Below are positions 7,202-15,278 of a DNA stretch of 42,657 nt, piece by piece. The stretch lies in assembly GCA_964584255.1 (NCBI GenBank), contig CAZOZM010000016.1, positions 1 through 42,657 of the forward strand. The letters run 5' to 3'. How positions within the stretch are numbered: the first letter of the stretch is position 1; every line of letters begins with the position of its first letter. Made by a program: the position numbers and the translations under genes. This DNA is from UBA3775 sp964584255 (GTDB taxonomy: Bacteria > Bacillota > Clostridia > Lachnospirales > Lachnospiraceae). The notes under the pieces were generated by a model, which saw nothing but the letters and a program-made list of their open reading frames with translations, ran no database searches and had not been told where the DNA came from.

Positions 7202-9401
7202 AGCTGCCACTTCCTCTCCGACTTAGCATTTCCTCTACTAAGTCCATGAATTCTTCTTCCTCGCGTTTAAGAGCCGCAATAATATCTTCTTTCGCGTTTC
7301 CTGTTCCCTGGATGGTGACTTGTGGTGCAAATGTGAAACTGATACTATCTCCGTTGCTCTGACCGCCTGTTTCAAATGCAGTAAATAAGCTATCATCCAC
7401 ACCTAACATCCGACCTGCTTTCGCCCAGTAGGACAGGTTCTCACTTCGATATGCACTATCAAATGAGATAACCGCTTCTGTTCCGGCTTCACCTGCGAGT
7501 GATGGTCCAGATGTGAAACCACCTGATGCAAACATAGGAATTTCAGGAATATCTAATCTGAATTCTTGACCGCCGACTAATGGTACCCAATCGGGAATAG
7601 TGAATCCACACTCATTAATGCCGGAAATAACACCGTTGATTATGGCAATGAGTGAATTCATGGATGCCTTTCCGATTCCTTCAAGTGCAGAGAATGCATT
7701 TGTGAAGATGCTTGTTACACTATCCCAAGCTGCCGACCAGTTTCCGGCGAAAATATTTGATACAAAATCACATAATGATGTGAGCGTATTTGTAATGCTC
7801 TGAATAATCGGCATAAATACAGTTATCAAGTTTTGAAGGACATTCGCTGCTATGCTTGCTGCTGCCTGAATAATGGGAACCAACACATTGTTAATGATTG
7901 CGGTCAGAGCCGGTAAAACTGACTGAACCAGCTGTGAAAATATATCCAAAATAGGACTAATCACAGATAAAACCACCTTAATAACGGGAATAAGTGCGTT
8001 TATCGTTGCCCCAATTGCCGGAATCAAATTTGAAACAAATTCAGAAAATACAGGCTGCAGTTCCTGAAAAACTTCGGATATCTTAGCAAATATCTCCTGG
8101 AATGAGGGACCTATCTCCGTTGCGATGTTCTCAATATAAGGTTTCAGTCCTTCGAATATGCTTTTCATGCCCTCCATTCGTGCCTGTAGTGTCGGCAATA
8201 TAGCCGCTATAAAATCACCCACTAAATTAATAAATGGAGAAGCCGCGGCATATATCGAATCAAATAATGGCATGACACTGTCCAGCCCTGTTTCGATTGC
8301 CGGCAGTAGTTTTTCCGCTACCGATTTGACAACAGGAAGTATTTTTCGCCCTATATTCAGTACGAAGTTCTTACCAAGGTTTTTGATTACCTCTATCGTA
8401 TACTCTAAGGTATCCGTTCTTGTCGCAAAAGCAGCATCTGCCGCACCGGTGGCATCATACATTGCCAGTGTTTTATCTGTTAAGTCCTGGGACTGTTCTC
8501 CTGCTAATGCAAGGATAGCGGTCTGCGCTTCTACGGATGAGAACAGCTTCGCTGTTGCCTGCACATCATCACCCATGGCGCTTTTTAAGGTTTGTAACAT
8601 TCCATCAAACCCTAATGTTTCCAACGCTGCGTTTGCGTTTGCAAATCCTAAAGAGTCCAGTGCTTCCGTCATCTGCTTTGTGGGTTGCATCAAACCGGAC
8701 ATTACCGCTTTCATCTGCGTTGATACTTCTGCTGTATTACCGGTTACACCGGTTAAAGCTGCAAAGGAGCCGAATAATTCCTCCTGCTCCACGCCTAATG
8801 CGGCAGACAGAGGAATAACCTTTCCGATTGAGCTTGCCAACTCCGGTACAGATGTCTGACCTAATTTATCAGTCATAAACGCAAGGTCAGCCGCTTTCTG
8901 GAATGCTTCACCGGATGTATCTCCGTAACCCTTTGTTACAGCGGTAAGAAGGTCGATAGCTTCTGTGGTTTCAGTTCCACCAGCTTTTGCTACTTTTGCC
9001 GCCAGTTCCATCTGTGTGATAGCATCTTCACTATCTCCTACAGCTGATATGATTTTATACAAACCATCTGACAGCTCATCCGTAGACACACCGGTTTGAT
9101 TGGATACCTCGATTACATCATCACTGAGTTCTCCAATTCGTGCTGATATCTGCTCTGTGGTACCATCCAATAAAGATGCTACATTCGCCATCTGCTGTTC
9201 AAATGCTGCGGCGGATTTTACTGCATCTACCCCTAATTTAACAACAGCAGCGGTTGTTGCCACCGCTGCTGTACCAATGGCAGCCATTCCAAGTTTTAAG
9301 CCGCCAAATTCTTTTTTTGCATTACTTAATGACCTTTGGAGTGATGGGTCTATCGCCCCAGCTATTCTTACAACAGCTTCTAATTCTCGACCACGAGCCA
9401 T
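7188..9401 (-). CDS. tail tape measure protein (TP901 family)
   Basis: A 737-residue protein. After a short alanine-rich helix it carries the PhageMin_Tail/TP901 core (about residues 60-350) with QMANVASLLDGTTEQIS and QTGVSTDELSDGLYKIISAV. Residues ~370-590 alternate hydrophobic helices, as expected for a tape measure that becomes membrane-associated during injection. Using the usual ~1.5 angstrom per residue, tail length would be near 110 nm (inference). The ribosome binding site AGGAGG overlaps the end of the frameshifted chaperone extension. Confidence 0.93.
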   Translation of the reverse strand: MARGRELEAVVRIAGAIDPSLQRSLSNAKKEFGGLKLGMAAIGTAAVATTAAVVKLGVDAVKSAAAFEQQMANVASLLDGTTEQISARIGELSDDVIEVSNQTGVSTDELSDGLYKIISAVGDSEDAITQMELAAKVAKAGGTETTEAIDLLTAVTKGYGDTSGEAFQKAADLAFMTDKLGQTSVPELASSIGKVIPLSAALGVEQEELFGSFAALTGVTGNTAEVSTQMKAVMSGLMQPTKQMTEALDSLGFANANAALETLGFDGMLQTLKSAMGDDVQATAKLFSSVEAQTAILALAGEQSQDLTDKTLAMYDATGAADAAFATRTDTLEYTIEVIKNLGKNFVLNIGRKILPVVKSVAEKLLPAIETGLDSVMPLFDSIYAAASPFINLVGDFIAAILPTLQARMEGMKSIFEGLKPYIENIATEIGPSFQEIFAKISEVFQELQPVFSEFVSNLIPAIGATINALIPVIKVVLSVISPILDIFSQLVQSVLPALTAIINNVLVPIIQAAASIAANVLQNLITVFMPIIQSITNTLTSLCDFVSNIFAGNWSAAWDSVTSIFTNAFSALEGIGKASMNSLIAIINGVISGINECGFTIPDWVPLVGGQEFRLDIPEIPMFASGGFTSGPSLAGEAGTEAVISFDSAYRSENLSYWAKAGRMLGVDDSLFTAFETGGQSNGDSISFTFAPQVTIQGTGNAKEDIIAALKREEEEFMDLVEEMLSRRGSGSYVYS

Positions 9402-9405
9402 CTAC

Positions 9406-9923
9406 TTACCTCCTTCTGGAACCTCTCTTTCTCGCAGCCTTAAGTGCGGCTGCTTGCTTTTCCTGTTCCGTTTTTATATCTTCGTATGCTTCCCCTATCT
9501 CTGTGAGGAAGTCTTTCATACGCATACGTTCTACTTCTTTGATACTGGAGTGGAAGGTTCGGGAGTACCATCGGATGGCTCGTCTGAGCTGCTTTCCTCT
9601 AAGTTTTCCGCCGCACTCCTTGATATAAAAGCCCGTCCAATTCTCACAATCTTAACGATGTCGACACCTTTGATTCTCTGTAAATCCTGGATGTCGATTT
9701 CCGGATTGATTGCAATAATAGCCATCATTCCTAAATACATATGAAGCGAGCTATCAAGCTCCATAACACTTAAATTTGTATCTCCTGTTCTACTGGAAGA
9801 TGTCGCAAGTGCCGAAGCTCTGTTGAACATTCCGGGAGTGATTTCATCCCAGTCATATGTCAACTCCTGATACTGTTTTCCGTTGATTTCAATTGGTTTT
9901 GATAAATGAATAGATTCTCTCAT
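9406..9923 (-). CDS. tail assembly chaperone, -1 frameshift product (G-T type)
   Basis: Predicted fusion of the first ~107 codons of the upstream chaperone with a 65-codon extension read in the -1 frame, about 172 residues. The -1 frame is open from 9652 to 9406 and has no start codon near the internal Shine-Dalgarno sequence. Its peptide (RRAIRWYSRTFHSSIKEVER, then a Lys/Arg/Ala-rich tail) is protein-like and ends just before the tape measure start. This mirrors lambda gpG/gpGT and P2 gpE/E', where the extension binds the tape measure. Confidence 0.7.
9531..9923 (-). CDS. tail assembly chaperone (G-type, zero frame)
   Basis: A 130-residue protein located between tail tube and tape measure genes. 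The ATG at 9923 (MRESIHLSKPIEING) is preceded by AAAGGA; a TTG eight codons upstream is less likely. The sequence GKQYQELTYDWDEITPGMF and a helical middle match phage tail assembly chaperones of the gpE/gp41 type. The end is Ser/Glu/Pro-rich (EESSSDEPSDGTPEPSTPV), consistent with a normal-termination isoform of a frameshifted pair. Confidence 0.8.
   Translation of the reverse strand: MRESIHLSKPIEINGKQYQELTYDWDEITPGMFNRASALATSSSRTGDTNLSVMELDSSLHMYLGMMAIIAINPEIDIQDLQRIKGVDIVKIVRIGRAFISRSAAENLEESSSDEPSDGTPEPSTPVSKK
9603..9621 (-). promoter_or_regulatory. candidate -1 ribosomal frameshift signal
   Basis: On the minus strand an internal Shine-Dalgarno sequence AAGGAG (9621-9616) stands six bases before GGAAAAC (9609-9603), read in zero frame as GCG GAA AAC. 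A short hairpin, GCTC-AGAC-GAGC, follows ~15 bases later. An upstream SD plus downstream hairpin is the dnaX-like arrangement that promotes -1 slippage. The heptamer is not canonical (GAA to GGA re-pairing is imperfect), so the exact slip site is uncertain, though the frame change is well supported. Confidence 0.5.
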
Positions 9924-9945
9924 CGTTTTTTTTCCTTTCTTTTTC

Positions 9946-9980
9946 AAAAAAAGGAAGGATGCACTGATGCACCCTTCCTT
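9946..9980 (-). terminator. intrinsic terminator between tail tube and chaperone genes
   Basis: Minus-strand hairpin with stem AAGGAAGG, one mismatch, then TGCA pairing with TGCA and CCTTCCTT (9980-9951), followed by a seven-T tract (9952-9946). The stem is long and strong. It lies after the highly expressed tube gene and before the low-abundance chaperone and tape measure genes, so it likely lowers, rather than stops, downstream transcription. Confidence 0.85.
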
Positions 9981-9988
9981 AACACTTT

Positions 9989-10507
9989 TTATAACAAACT
10001 ATTTACCTGCTCTGCGTAGTCAGTTCCATTGATTCTGCAGATGCCTGCAATCTTATCTACTAAGATGATTTCATGACCATCTACGAATAACTGGTATCTG
10101 CTGATAGAAAACGGAATCTCCAGTTCTACAGTAGAACCGGTTTCCACCTCAATGGCAGGCACCGCTACTTTAGGAACACCTCTTAAGAATGCCTTGCATC
10201 CCATTACTTTGTTCTCGCCTGTTTCTGCCTTTGTTACCTGCTGCACCCATCTATGCTCGATGGTTTTGTTTGCCATGCCGCAAATCTTAGCCAGGCCATA
10301 ATCAGCACCGACCTTTTTAATGGTAGATTCCATGGTTTCTACCAATCCGTACAGTGGTACTTCATGTTCTCCCAGCGCGGTCTTAACAGTGGCCAGAACG
10401 TGTGTGACTTCGGGAAGTGTCACACCTGTATTTCTTGCGACCAGCTCTCCATCCACATAGGATGTATCTGCATTAACCGGTCCATTAATGTCTAATACAG
10501 CACCCAT
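9989..10507 (-). CDS. major tail tube protein (P2 gpFII family)
   Basis: A 172-residue protein after the sheath gene. It shows the contractile tail tube family features: an N-terminal NGPVNADTSYVDGELVARN, central TLPEVTHVLATVKTALGEHEVP, and a C-terminal ISRYQLFVDGHEIILVDKIA strand pair. It polymerises into the inner tube through which DNA passes. Length matches P2 FII (about 170). A terminator directly follows. Confidence 0.9.
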   Translation of the reverse strand: MGAVLDINGPVNADTSYVDGELVARNTGVTLPEVTHVLATVKTALGEHEVPLYGLVETMESTIKKVGADYGLAKICGMANKTIEHRWVQQVTKAETGENKVMGCKAFLRGVPKVAVPAIEVETGSTVELEIPFSISRYQLFVDGHEIILVDKIAGICRINGTDYAEQVNSLL

Positions 10508-10518
10508 CGTTCTACCTC

Positions 10519-11982
10519 CTATTCTTCATCACTGAAGTAAGCGCTGAAGCCTGCATCAGTGTATGCTACATAAACAGTTGCACTCTTGAGTGGCGGTGTA
10601 GGTGTGACAGGAATATCCCATCTAAAATCACCGTTCATCATATCAGCTGTGCTGTTGTTAGATTCTAAGAACAATACCTCCGGCTTACCGATTAAGGCAC
10701 CGATTGCTACATAAGCATCTAACTTCTCCTGTTCTTTGTTGATGATTCTGTCTCTTAACTGCTTTGTGAATGGCTTATCGATTTCGGTACCCCATTCACG
10801 CTGGAATCCGTTGGTGATGTGGAACAGCATTCTCATAGACACATCAAAGATACATCTAGGGTCAATGTCTGCTCCGTAGGTATATGCTGCTGTATGATCG
10901 CCCCATAATACCCAGTTACCACCCCAGAATACACAAGTAGACACACCATTGGATGTGAGTTCCTTGCTCTGTACCTGGTCAAATCCTCTGTTGGTGGAAC
11001 CTTCGCCGAAATACTGGCCAGCTACCGGAATTTCTTTGTTACCACAGGTTTCCATCGGGATAGAATCATGGGAGAAGTCTGCTCTCATGAATTCTACAAT
11101 CGCCAGTGTGGATAAGTGATAAATATTTCCCGATGTATCCTTAGCCATAGGCCAGAATACCTTGCTGCGTTCATGTGTATAACCGTTTTCTTCTTTCCAA
11201 GCAAGCGCTGTTGCGATTGTTGCGTTAGATAACGGAATATCTGCACACACGAATGCATCCCAGTGGCCATTAATCTGTGTAGCTGCGGAAATCATAGCCG
11301 CATATACTTCCGGTTCTTCACTCCATCCGGGAGCACCGATTAAGTTACACACTGCAAAGTGCTCCTGGTATAAAAGAGCGATTGCTCCTAAACCGGAATA
11401 CTCACCGTTTGCTGTAACTCCACCGATGATATCTTCACTTGTGATAAGGCTGGTATCTACTTCCTCATAAGAAGCAGCAATACTTCCGGTGATCTTATCT
11501 CCAATACTAGAAATCATCACCATGCCCTTAGTGAAGTTGTAATCAATAGCAAAATCAATACCTTCTGCTTTGTTTTCAAGTGCCAAAGTATCAAGGATGA
11601 TCGTGTCACTCTTAATAGTTGCTTTACCATTGCTGAAGGCAAGCTGCACAGTAGTTACGTCTGCTTTCTTATGTGTTGCAGGATTTAACACGTTAATCAC
11701 ATAGATAGGACCGATATTGCCCTTGCGATTATTGAAATGCGCATCCAATACTTCACATAATGAGAAAGATTCCCAGTCATCAGAATAACCTACTGCCTGC
11801 TGTGCATTTGTAAGGTTACTGAGTTTTACCGGATAATTCACGATGTCAAGGTTCGCAAAGCCACGAATCAGGTTTACCGGTAATGTACCAACGTACACCG
11901 GTGTTGTTCCTGCCTGCACAGCACTCTGCGCAATGGTCTGACCTAACTTACCATAGGCACCGTATAAATACTCATTTGCCAT
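10519..11982 (-). CDS. contractile tail sheath protein
   Basis: A 487-residue protein of the phage sheath family (P2 gpFI/Mu gpL). The N-terminus contains the QAGTTPVYVGTLPVN strand; the middle has the ISAATQINGHWDAFVCADIP segment; the C-terminal region ends in the QLRDRIINKEQEKLDAYVAIG helix and beta tail used for inter-subunit links. Its presence makes this a contractile-tailed (myovirus) particle. Followed at 12 bases by the tube gene. Confidence 0.92.
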   Translation of the reverse strand: MANEYLYGAYGKLGQTIAQSAVQAGTTPVYVGTLPVNLIRGFANLDIVNYPVKLSNLTNAQQAVGYSDDWESFSLCEVLDAHFNNRKGNIGPIYVINVLNPATHKKADVTTVQLAFSNGKATIKSDTIILDTLALENKAEGIDFAIDYNFTKGMVMISSIGDKITGSIAASYEEVDTSLITSEDIIGGVTANGEYSGLGAIALLYQEHFAVCNLIGAPGWSEEPEVYAAMISAATQINGHWDAFVCADIPLSNATIATALAWKEENGYTHERSKVFWPMAKDTSGNIYHLSTLAIVEFMRADFSHDSIPMETCGNKEIPVAGQYFGEGSTNRGFDQVQSKELTSNGVSTCVFWGGNWVLWGDHTAAYTYGADIDPRCIFDVSMRMLFHITNGFQREWGTEIDKPFTKQLRDRIINKEQEKLDAYVAIGALIGKPEVLFLESNNSTADMMNGDFRWDIPVTPTPPLKSATVYVAYTDAGFSAYFSDEE

Positions 11983-11994
11983 TTTTGTTTCCTC

Positions 11995-12603
11995 CTATAA
12001 AAATTCTTCGTAGAGCTTATCCTCTACGTTATTTCTTAAATAATGAGACCTCACTGTCAGGTTAATCCAAGCAAACCAGTGAGGATAATAGTCTGGTACA
12101 GCATCCTGTTCCTTGTACAGACCATATGTGATAGGCTCTGATTGTACTATCTCCAAACCATTCATTTCTGTGACCATTTCGATTTGCCTTAAGGCATAAT
12201 CAATAAAGTTCCATACATCCATCCAGCCATCAGCTGTGCTTCTGTATGGTTCCGGTTCTGCCGGCCTTGTTCCCTCCGGATAGTAAATATCCTTTGAATG
12301 TAAGCCGGGATTCCAACAAGAAAAGCCGAGGTTGATGTTCAACTCTCGGCTTGTGTTTATGTTGTCATCCTTGCCAGTTACTAACTGGACACAGATTGAA
12401 GGAATGCTTGAAATAATACCGGGTGGGAGCCTGTCACTTGTTGGCAGGAACATTGGAAATGCTTTCGGTGTTACTTCCTGATATTCATACTTACCATTAA
12501 TAGGCTTTTGTATGTCCTTTGGTGGTGCTTTGAATTTCAGATCCTTACACACGTGTTCGTCCAGCCATTCGCTTAATCGTATTAACGAATCAACTACTGT
12601 CAT
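11995..12603 (-). CDS. tail terminator / tail completion protein
   Basis: A 202-residue protein between the FII-position connector and the sheath, where myoviruses encode the protein that caps the tail at the neck. It has an N-terminal helix (VVDSLIRLSEWLDEHVCKDL), a beta core (SICVQLVTG; LNINLGFSCWNPG) and a helix at DVWNFIDYALRQIE, the same order as terminator folds of the gpU/gp6 type. Family assignment rests mainly on position and fold pattern. Confidence 0.65.
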   Translation of the reverse strand: MTVVDSLIRLSEWLDEHVCKDLKFKAPPKDIQKPINGKYEYQEVTPKAFPMFLPTSDRLPPGIISSIPSICVQLVTGKDDNINTSRELNINLGFSCWNPGLHSKDIYYPEGTRPAEPEPYRSTADGWMDVWNFIDYALRQIEMVTEMNGLEIVQSEPITYGLYKEQDAVPDYYPHWFAWINLTVRSHYLRNNVEDKLYEEFL

Positions 12604-12612
12604 TGCTCCCTC

Positions 12613-12930
12613 CTACACGTTTATGGTTGCGCTAAGTGTTACGGTTGCCATTCCCATATCTTCATCCCATGTATTCACGACGTACGGCCTGCCATCTATC
12701 ATTAATTCAGCACCATATCCTTTGCGGCTAGGTAAATCTTCACATTTGGCATATAGCAGTATGGATGATTCTGCAACCGCAAGTTCGGCACCTCCTTGCC
12801 GCTCTCGCAGAGCTTTATCATCAAATACACAGGTTATGGTTTCACCAGCGACTTCGTGTTCCTCACCTAGCTCATCTAGGTTAAGGAACACATCTCTGTC
12901 TCTGGCAACCATGTCTTTAAAAGCAGACAT
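12613..12930 (-). CDS. head-tail joining protein (lambda gpFII-like)
   Basis: A 105-residue protein whose start overlaps the stop of the FI-position gene. An N-terminal helix (MSAFKDMVARDRDVFLNLDE) is followed by a beta barrel including ETITCVFDD, SILLYAKCEDLP and MIDGRPYVVNTW, closely similar in layout to lambda gpFII (117 residues), which forms the tail-attachment ring below the portal. The order E-FI-FII is preserved. Confidence 0.7.
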   Translation of the reverse strand: MSAFKDMVARDRDVFLNLDELGEEHEVAGETITCVFDDKALRERQGGAELAVAESSILLYAKCEDLPSRKGYGAELMIDGRPYVVNTWDEDMGMATVTLSATINV

Positions 12931-13355
12931 TATTCCGGATCTGCAGCGTTTAATACTGGAGGTTCTTCGTTATCTGCTTCTTCATCTTCTGTATCCTCTG
13001 CTACCGGATATTCTACCTCTGCAGCAGAGATTAACTTAATCAATTCATCTTTTGTAGCTCTGGACTTGAATTCAAGTCCTAATTTACCGGCTAAGTCCTT
13101 AAGTTCCGCAACGGTGTATTCTTCCAATGATTCAGCGTCCAGATGTCCTGTAGCTGTTTCTTCTGTCACTGCAGGTTCTTCAGATTCTTCAGCCACTGTC
13201 TCTTTAGCTTCTTCAGCAACACCTAATTTAATAAGTCTTGCTGCTTCTTTTTCAGATACTTCGATTGGACCACTTTCCGAGTTGATTAACTCAACCGGTG
13301 ATTTATCGTCTTTACGATATCCATAAGTTCCTACTACAATGTTGATTTTTTTCAT
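12930..13355 (-). CDS. FI-position head protein with HeH/SAP-like domain
   Basis: A 141-residue, very acidic protein. Residues 1-50 form a small domain (INIVVGTYGYRKDDKSPVEL, then EKEAARLIKLGVAEE) seen in phage head-tail genes of this position. A Glu/Thr-rich linker leads to a helix-extension-helix motif (LEEYTVAELKDLAGKLGLEF), a LEM/SAP-like fold often found in phage packaging or connector proteins. It lies between capsid and FII genes, as lambda FI does, but sequence similarity to FI is not evident. Confidence 0.65.
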   Translation of the reverse strand: MKKINIVVGTYGYRKDDKSPVELINSESGPIEVSEKEAARLIKLGVAEEAKETVAEESEEPAVTEETATGHLDAESLEEYTVAELKDLAGKLGLEFKSRATKDELIKLISAAEVEYPVAEDTEDEEADNEEPPVLNAADPE

Positions 13356-13378
13356 GGCTTTTTCCTTTCTATTGTGGT

Positions 13379-13405
13379 GCTACTGTCCTAGAACAGAACA
13401 GTAGC
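13379..13405 (-). repeat. inverted repeat across the capsid gene stop
   Basis: Perfect 8-bp inverted repeat GCTACTGT/ACAGTAGC with an 11-base loop that contains the capsid stop codon. There is no T tract on either side, so it is not an intrinsic terminator. A hairpin here could protect the 3' end of capsid mRNA or be chance. Confidence 0.4.
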
Positions 13406-14458
13406 TGAGATTGCGGAGTTCTTATAGTTAGGTGTAAGTAAAGGTTTAGACTCAATGTAGAGTTCTTTTACACCCGACTTCTGGTCTGCTACTACGTGAG
13501 GTACACGCTTTCCTGTGTATGTGTAGAAGTTTTCATCCTTCTCAAGCACAGTAACCGCACCATACTTAGCACGTCCCATCTTAGGAGCTGTAACAACAAT
13601 CTTATTCTTAGGAACGAAGGACTGAGTCTGTCCTGCTTCGTCTGTGTATGTTTCTGTGTAGCAGAATAAGTCAAGAGCTACACCATAAACATTGAGTCGA
13701 CCATAATAAACAACACCTTCAGGAAGTTCTGTCGGATTAATTGCCATAAGGTCTAATCTCTTGTTATCGAGTAACTTCTGGAAGTATTCATTGTTAATGA
13801 TTACGCTTCCTACTTCATGACCGAAGATAACATCAGATGCTTTAAGACCACGTTTCTTAAGCATTAATGCGATAGCATATAAGTCATCCATGATAACCTT
13901 AGATGATGTATCCCATTTTGCAGCGGGCGTGTATACCGCCGGATTGCTTGCTTCATCGTAGAACTTGATAGCATATTCCTGATATTTGCTTCCGCCGTAG
14001 TCATCGATGTAGTGTTTCATGGTGTAACCATTTTCAAATAACACCTGCGCCGCCATCCATTCTTCTCTTGCATCGATTAATTCTCCTAAGTCAGTCATAT
14101 CCTGACGAAGTAATGCAGCTTCTCTTTCTGCAGGTTTCTTCTGGGAGAATACTGTCTCACCGAAGCCACGCTTCTGAAGGTCTGATACTGACAATGTTCT
14201 CTTAGGCGCTACATTGGCAGGTGTGTAGCGTTCTGTCTTATAACCATCTCTGTCGATGGCAATACCGCCGGACATAGGAACAACACAAGGTGCGAGCTTG
14301 CGGTTCTTCTCATCCTTGTACTCTACAAGTACATCTTCTGTTACGAACAGATCATTCTCCGTTGTTTCAAAATAACGATCTCTTAAGAAAGTAGGTCTTT
14401 TCAAAACAAGTGGAGCTGCTGCTACTAATGTCTGTGTCTGGTAAATATTGATTCCCAT
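13388..14458 (-). CDS. major capsid protein (lambda gpE family)
   Basis: A 356-residue protein of the Phage_cap_E family: FLRDRYFETTENDLFVTEDV near the N-terminus, PCVVPMSGGIAIDRDGYKTE, then AALLRQDMTDLGELIDAREE (spine helix), the segment MDDLYAIALMLKKRGLKASD, and a conserved C-terminus IESKPLLTPNYKNSAISATV. It forms the T=7-type capsid shell with the decoration protein encoded just upstream. AAGGAGG precedes the ATG. Confidence 0.95.
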   Translation of the reverse strand: MGINIYQTQTLVAAAPLVLKRPTFLRDRYFETTENDLFVTEDVLVEYKDEKNRKLAPCVVPMSGGIAIDRDGYKTERYTPANVAPKRTLSVSDLQKRGFGETVFSQKKPAEREAALLRQDMTDLGELIDAREEWMAAQVLFENGYTMKHYIDDYGGSKYQEYAIKFYDEASNPAVYTPAAKWDTSSKVIMDDLYAIALMLKKRGLKASDVIFGHEVGSVIINNEYFQKLLDNKRLDLMAINPTELPEGVVYYGRLNVYGVALDLFCYTETYTDEAGQTQSFVPKNKIVVTAPKMGRAKYGAVTVLEKDENFYTYTGKRVPHVVADQKSGVKELYIESKPLLTPNYKNSAISATVLF

Positions 14459-14475
14459 TATTATCTTCCTCCTTA

Positions 14476-14841
14476 TTATAAAATTCCATTGTCGAGCATG
14501 ATTCCAACTTTGCGGAATTCTTCGACATCGGCATCTGTGATTGTGTAGGTTTCTTTCACAGTAAGAGCATTCTTAATGAAGTGACCTGTTCTGTACACTT
14601 CTGCTGTAACATCAGCACTTGTTGCATCGATATCTTCTGCTAAGATATAAGCTGCTGTTGCATCTGCTGTGCCTAATATTACACACTTACCATCTGCATT
14701 AAGTGCCAGAGCTGTTCCTCTTGTAAGAACGCCCTCACCGGATGCGATATTTCTTAATACCTTGTCTACAGGGTATTTGCTGGACGCAAATAAAAATTCA
14801 GGAGCACAAGCTCCTACATATTCTCTACCTGTTGTGTTCAT
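14476..14841 (-). CDS. capsid decoration protein (lambda gpD family)
   Basis: A 121-residue protein between the protease/scaffold and capsid genes. The pattern SGEGVLTRGTALALNADGKC followed by AAYILAEDIDATSADV and TAEVYRTGHFIKNAL is that of the head decoration protein D family, which binds capsid three-fold sites and stabilises the shell after DNA packaging. Size and order agree with lambda. Confidence 0.9.
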   Translation of the reverse strand: MNTTGREYVGACAPEFLFASSKYPVDKVLRNIASGEGVLTRGTALALNADGKCVILGTADATAAYILAEDIDATSADVTAEVYRTGHFIKNALTVKETYTITDADVEEFRKVGIMLDNGIL

Positions 14842-14855
14842 ATCCTTTTCCCTCC

Positions 14856-15278
14856 TTATTTATTTTCTGCTGTAATACCAGCGATTAAGTTAGCACCGAC
14901 CTGAATATCTTCTTTTGCCTGTGCTGCATCATCGTGGTTACTGTTTGTGGGTGCCGGCTGTACGCCTGCTACACCGGATGCCTGTGCATCGTCTTTTGCA
15001 CTGTTTAAGAATGATGCTCCTGCATCTTCCTGTGCCTTAAGAGCTTCCAGTGCTAAGTCAGCAGCGGACATCTTGGTTTCGCCATACTTCGCCTTATCAA
15101 CGAGTTCTGCATCGCCAATCTTACAAGCGATTTCATCGATTGCCTGCAGTCTCTTGCGCTCATCATCAAGTGCTTTATCGATAGCAGCCTGATTGCTCGC
15201 CTGCGCTGTCTGTGTTGCTTCATCCTGAATCTGTTTTACAAGGTCAGGTTCCTGTTCCATTAACTCTTTTAAAGTCAT
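14856..15278 (-). CDS. nested scaffold protein (lambda Nu3-like)
   Basis: In-frame internal start within the protease gene: the ATG at 15278 is preceded by AAGGAGG (15295-15289) at 10-base spacing, a ribosome binding site as strong as those of real genes. The 140-residue product (MTLKELMEQEPDLVKQIQDE onward) is charged, helical and alanine/glutamine-rich, as expected for an internal scaffold. Lambda gpC/Nu3 is organised in exactly this nested way. Confidence 0.75.
   Translation of the reverse strand: MTLKELMEQEPDLVKQIQDEATQTAQASNQAAIDKALDDERKRLQAIDEIACKIGDAELVDKAKYGETKMSAADLALEALKAQEDAGASFLNSAKDDAQASGVAGVQPAPTNSNHDDAAQAKEDIQVGANLIAGITAENK

Noticed and set aside
8158..8859. Long plus-strand ORF of 233 codons inside the tape measure gene
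   Set aside because: Antisense shadow of a strongly supported gene; sequence is Ser/Ala-rich and low in information, with no ribosome binding site context fitting the all-minus layout.
9100..9744. Plus-strand ORF of 214 codons across tape measure start and chaperone gene
   Set aside because: Crosses two supported minus-strand genes and has no recognisable domain.
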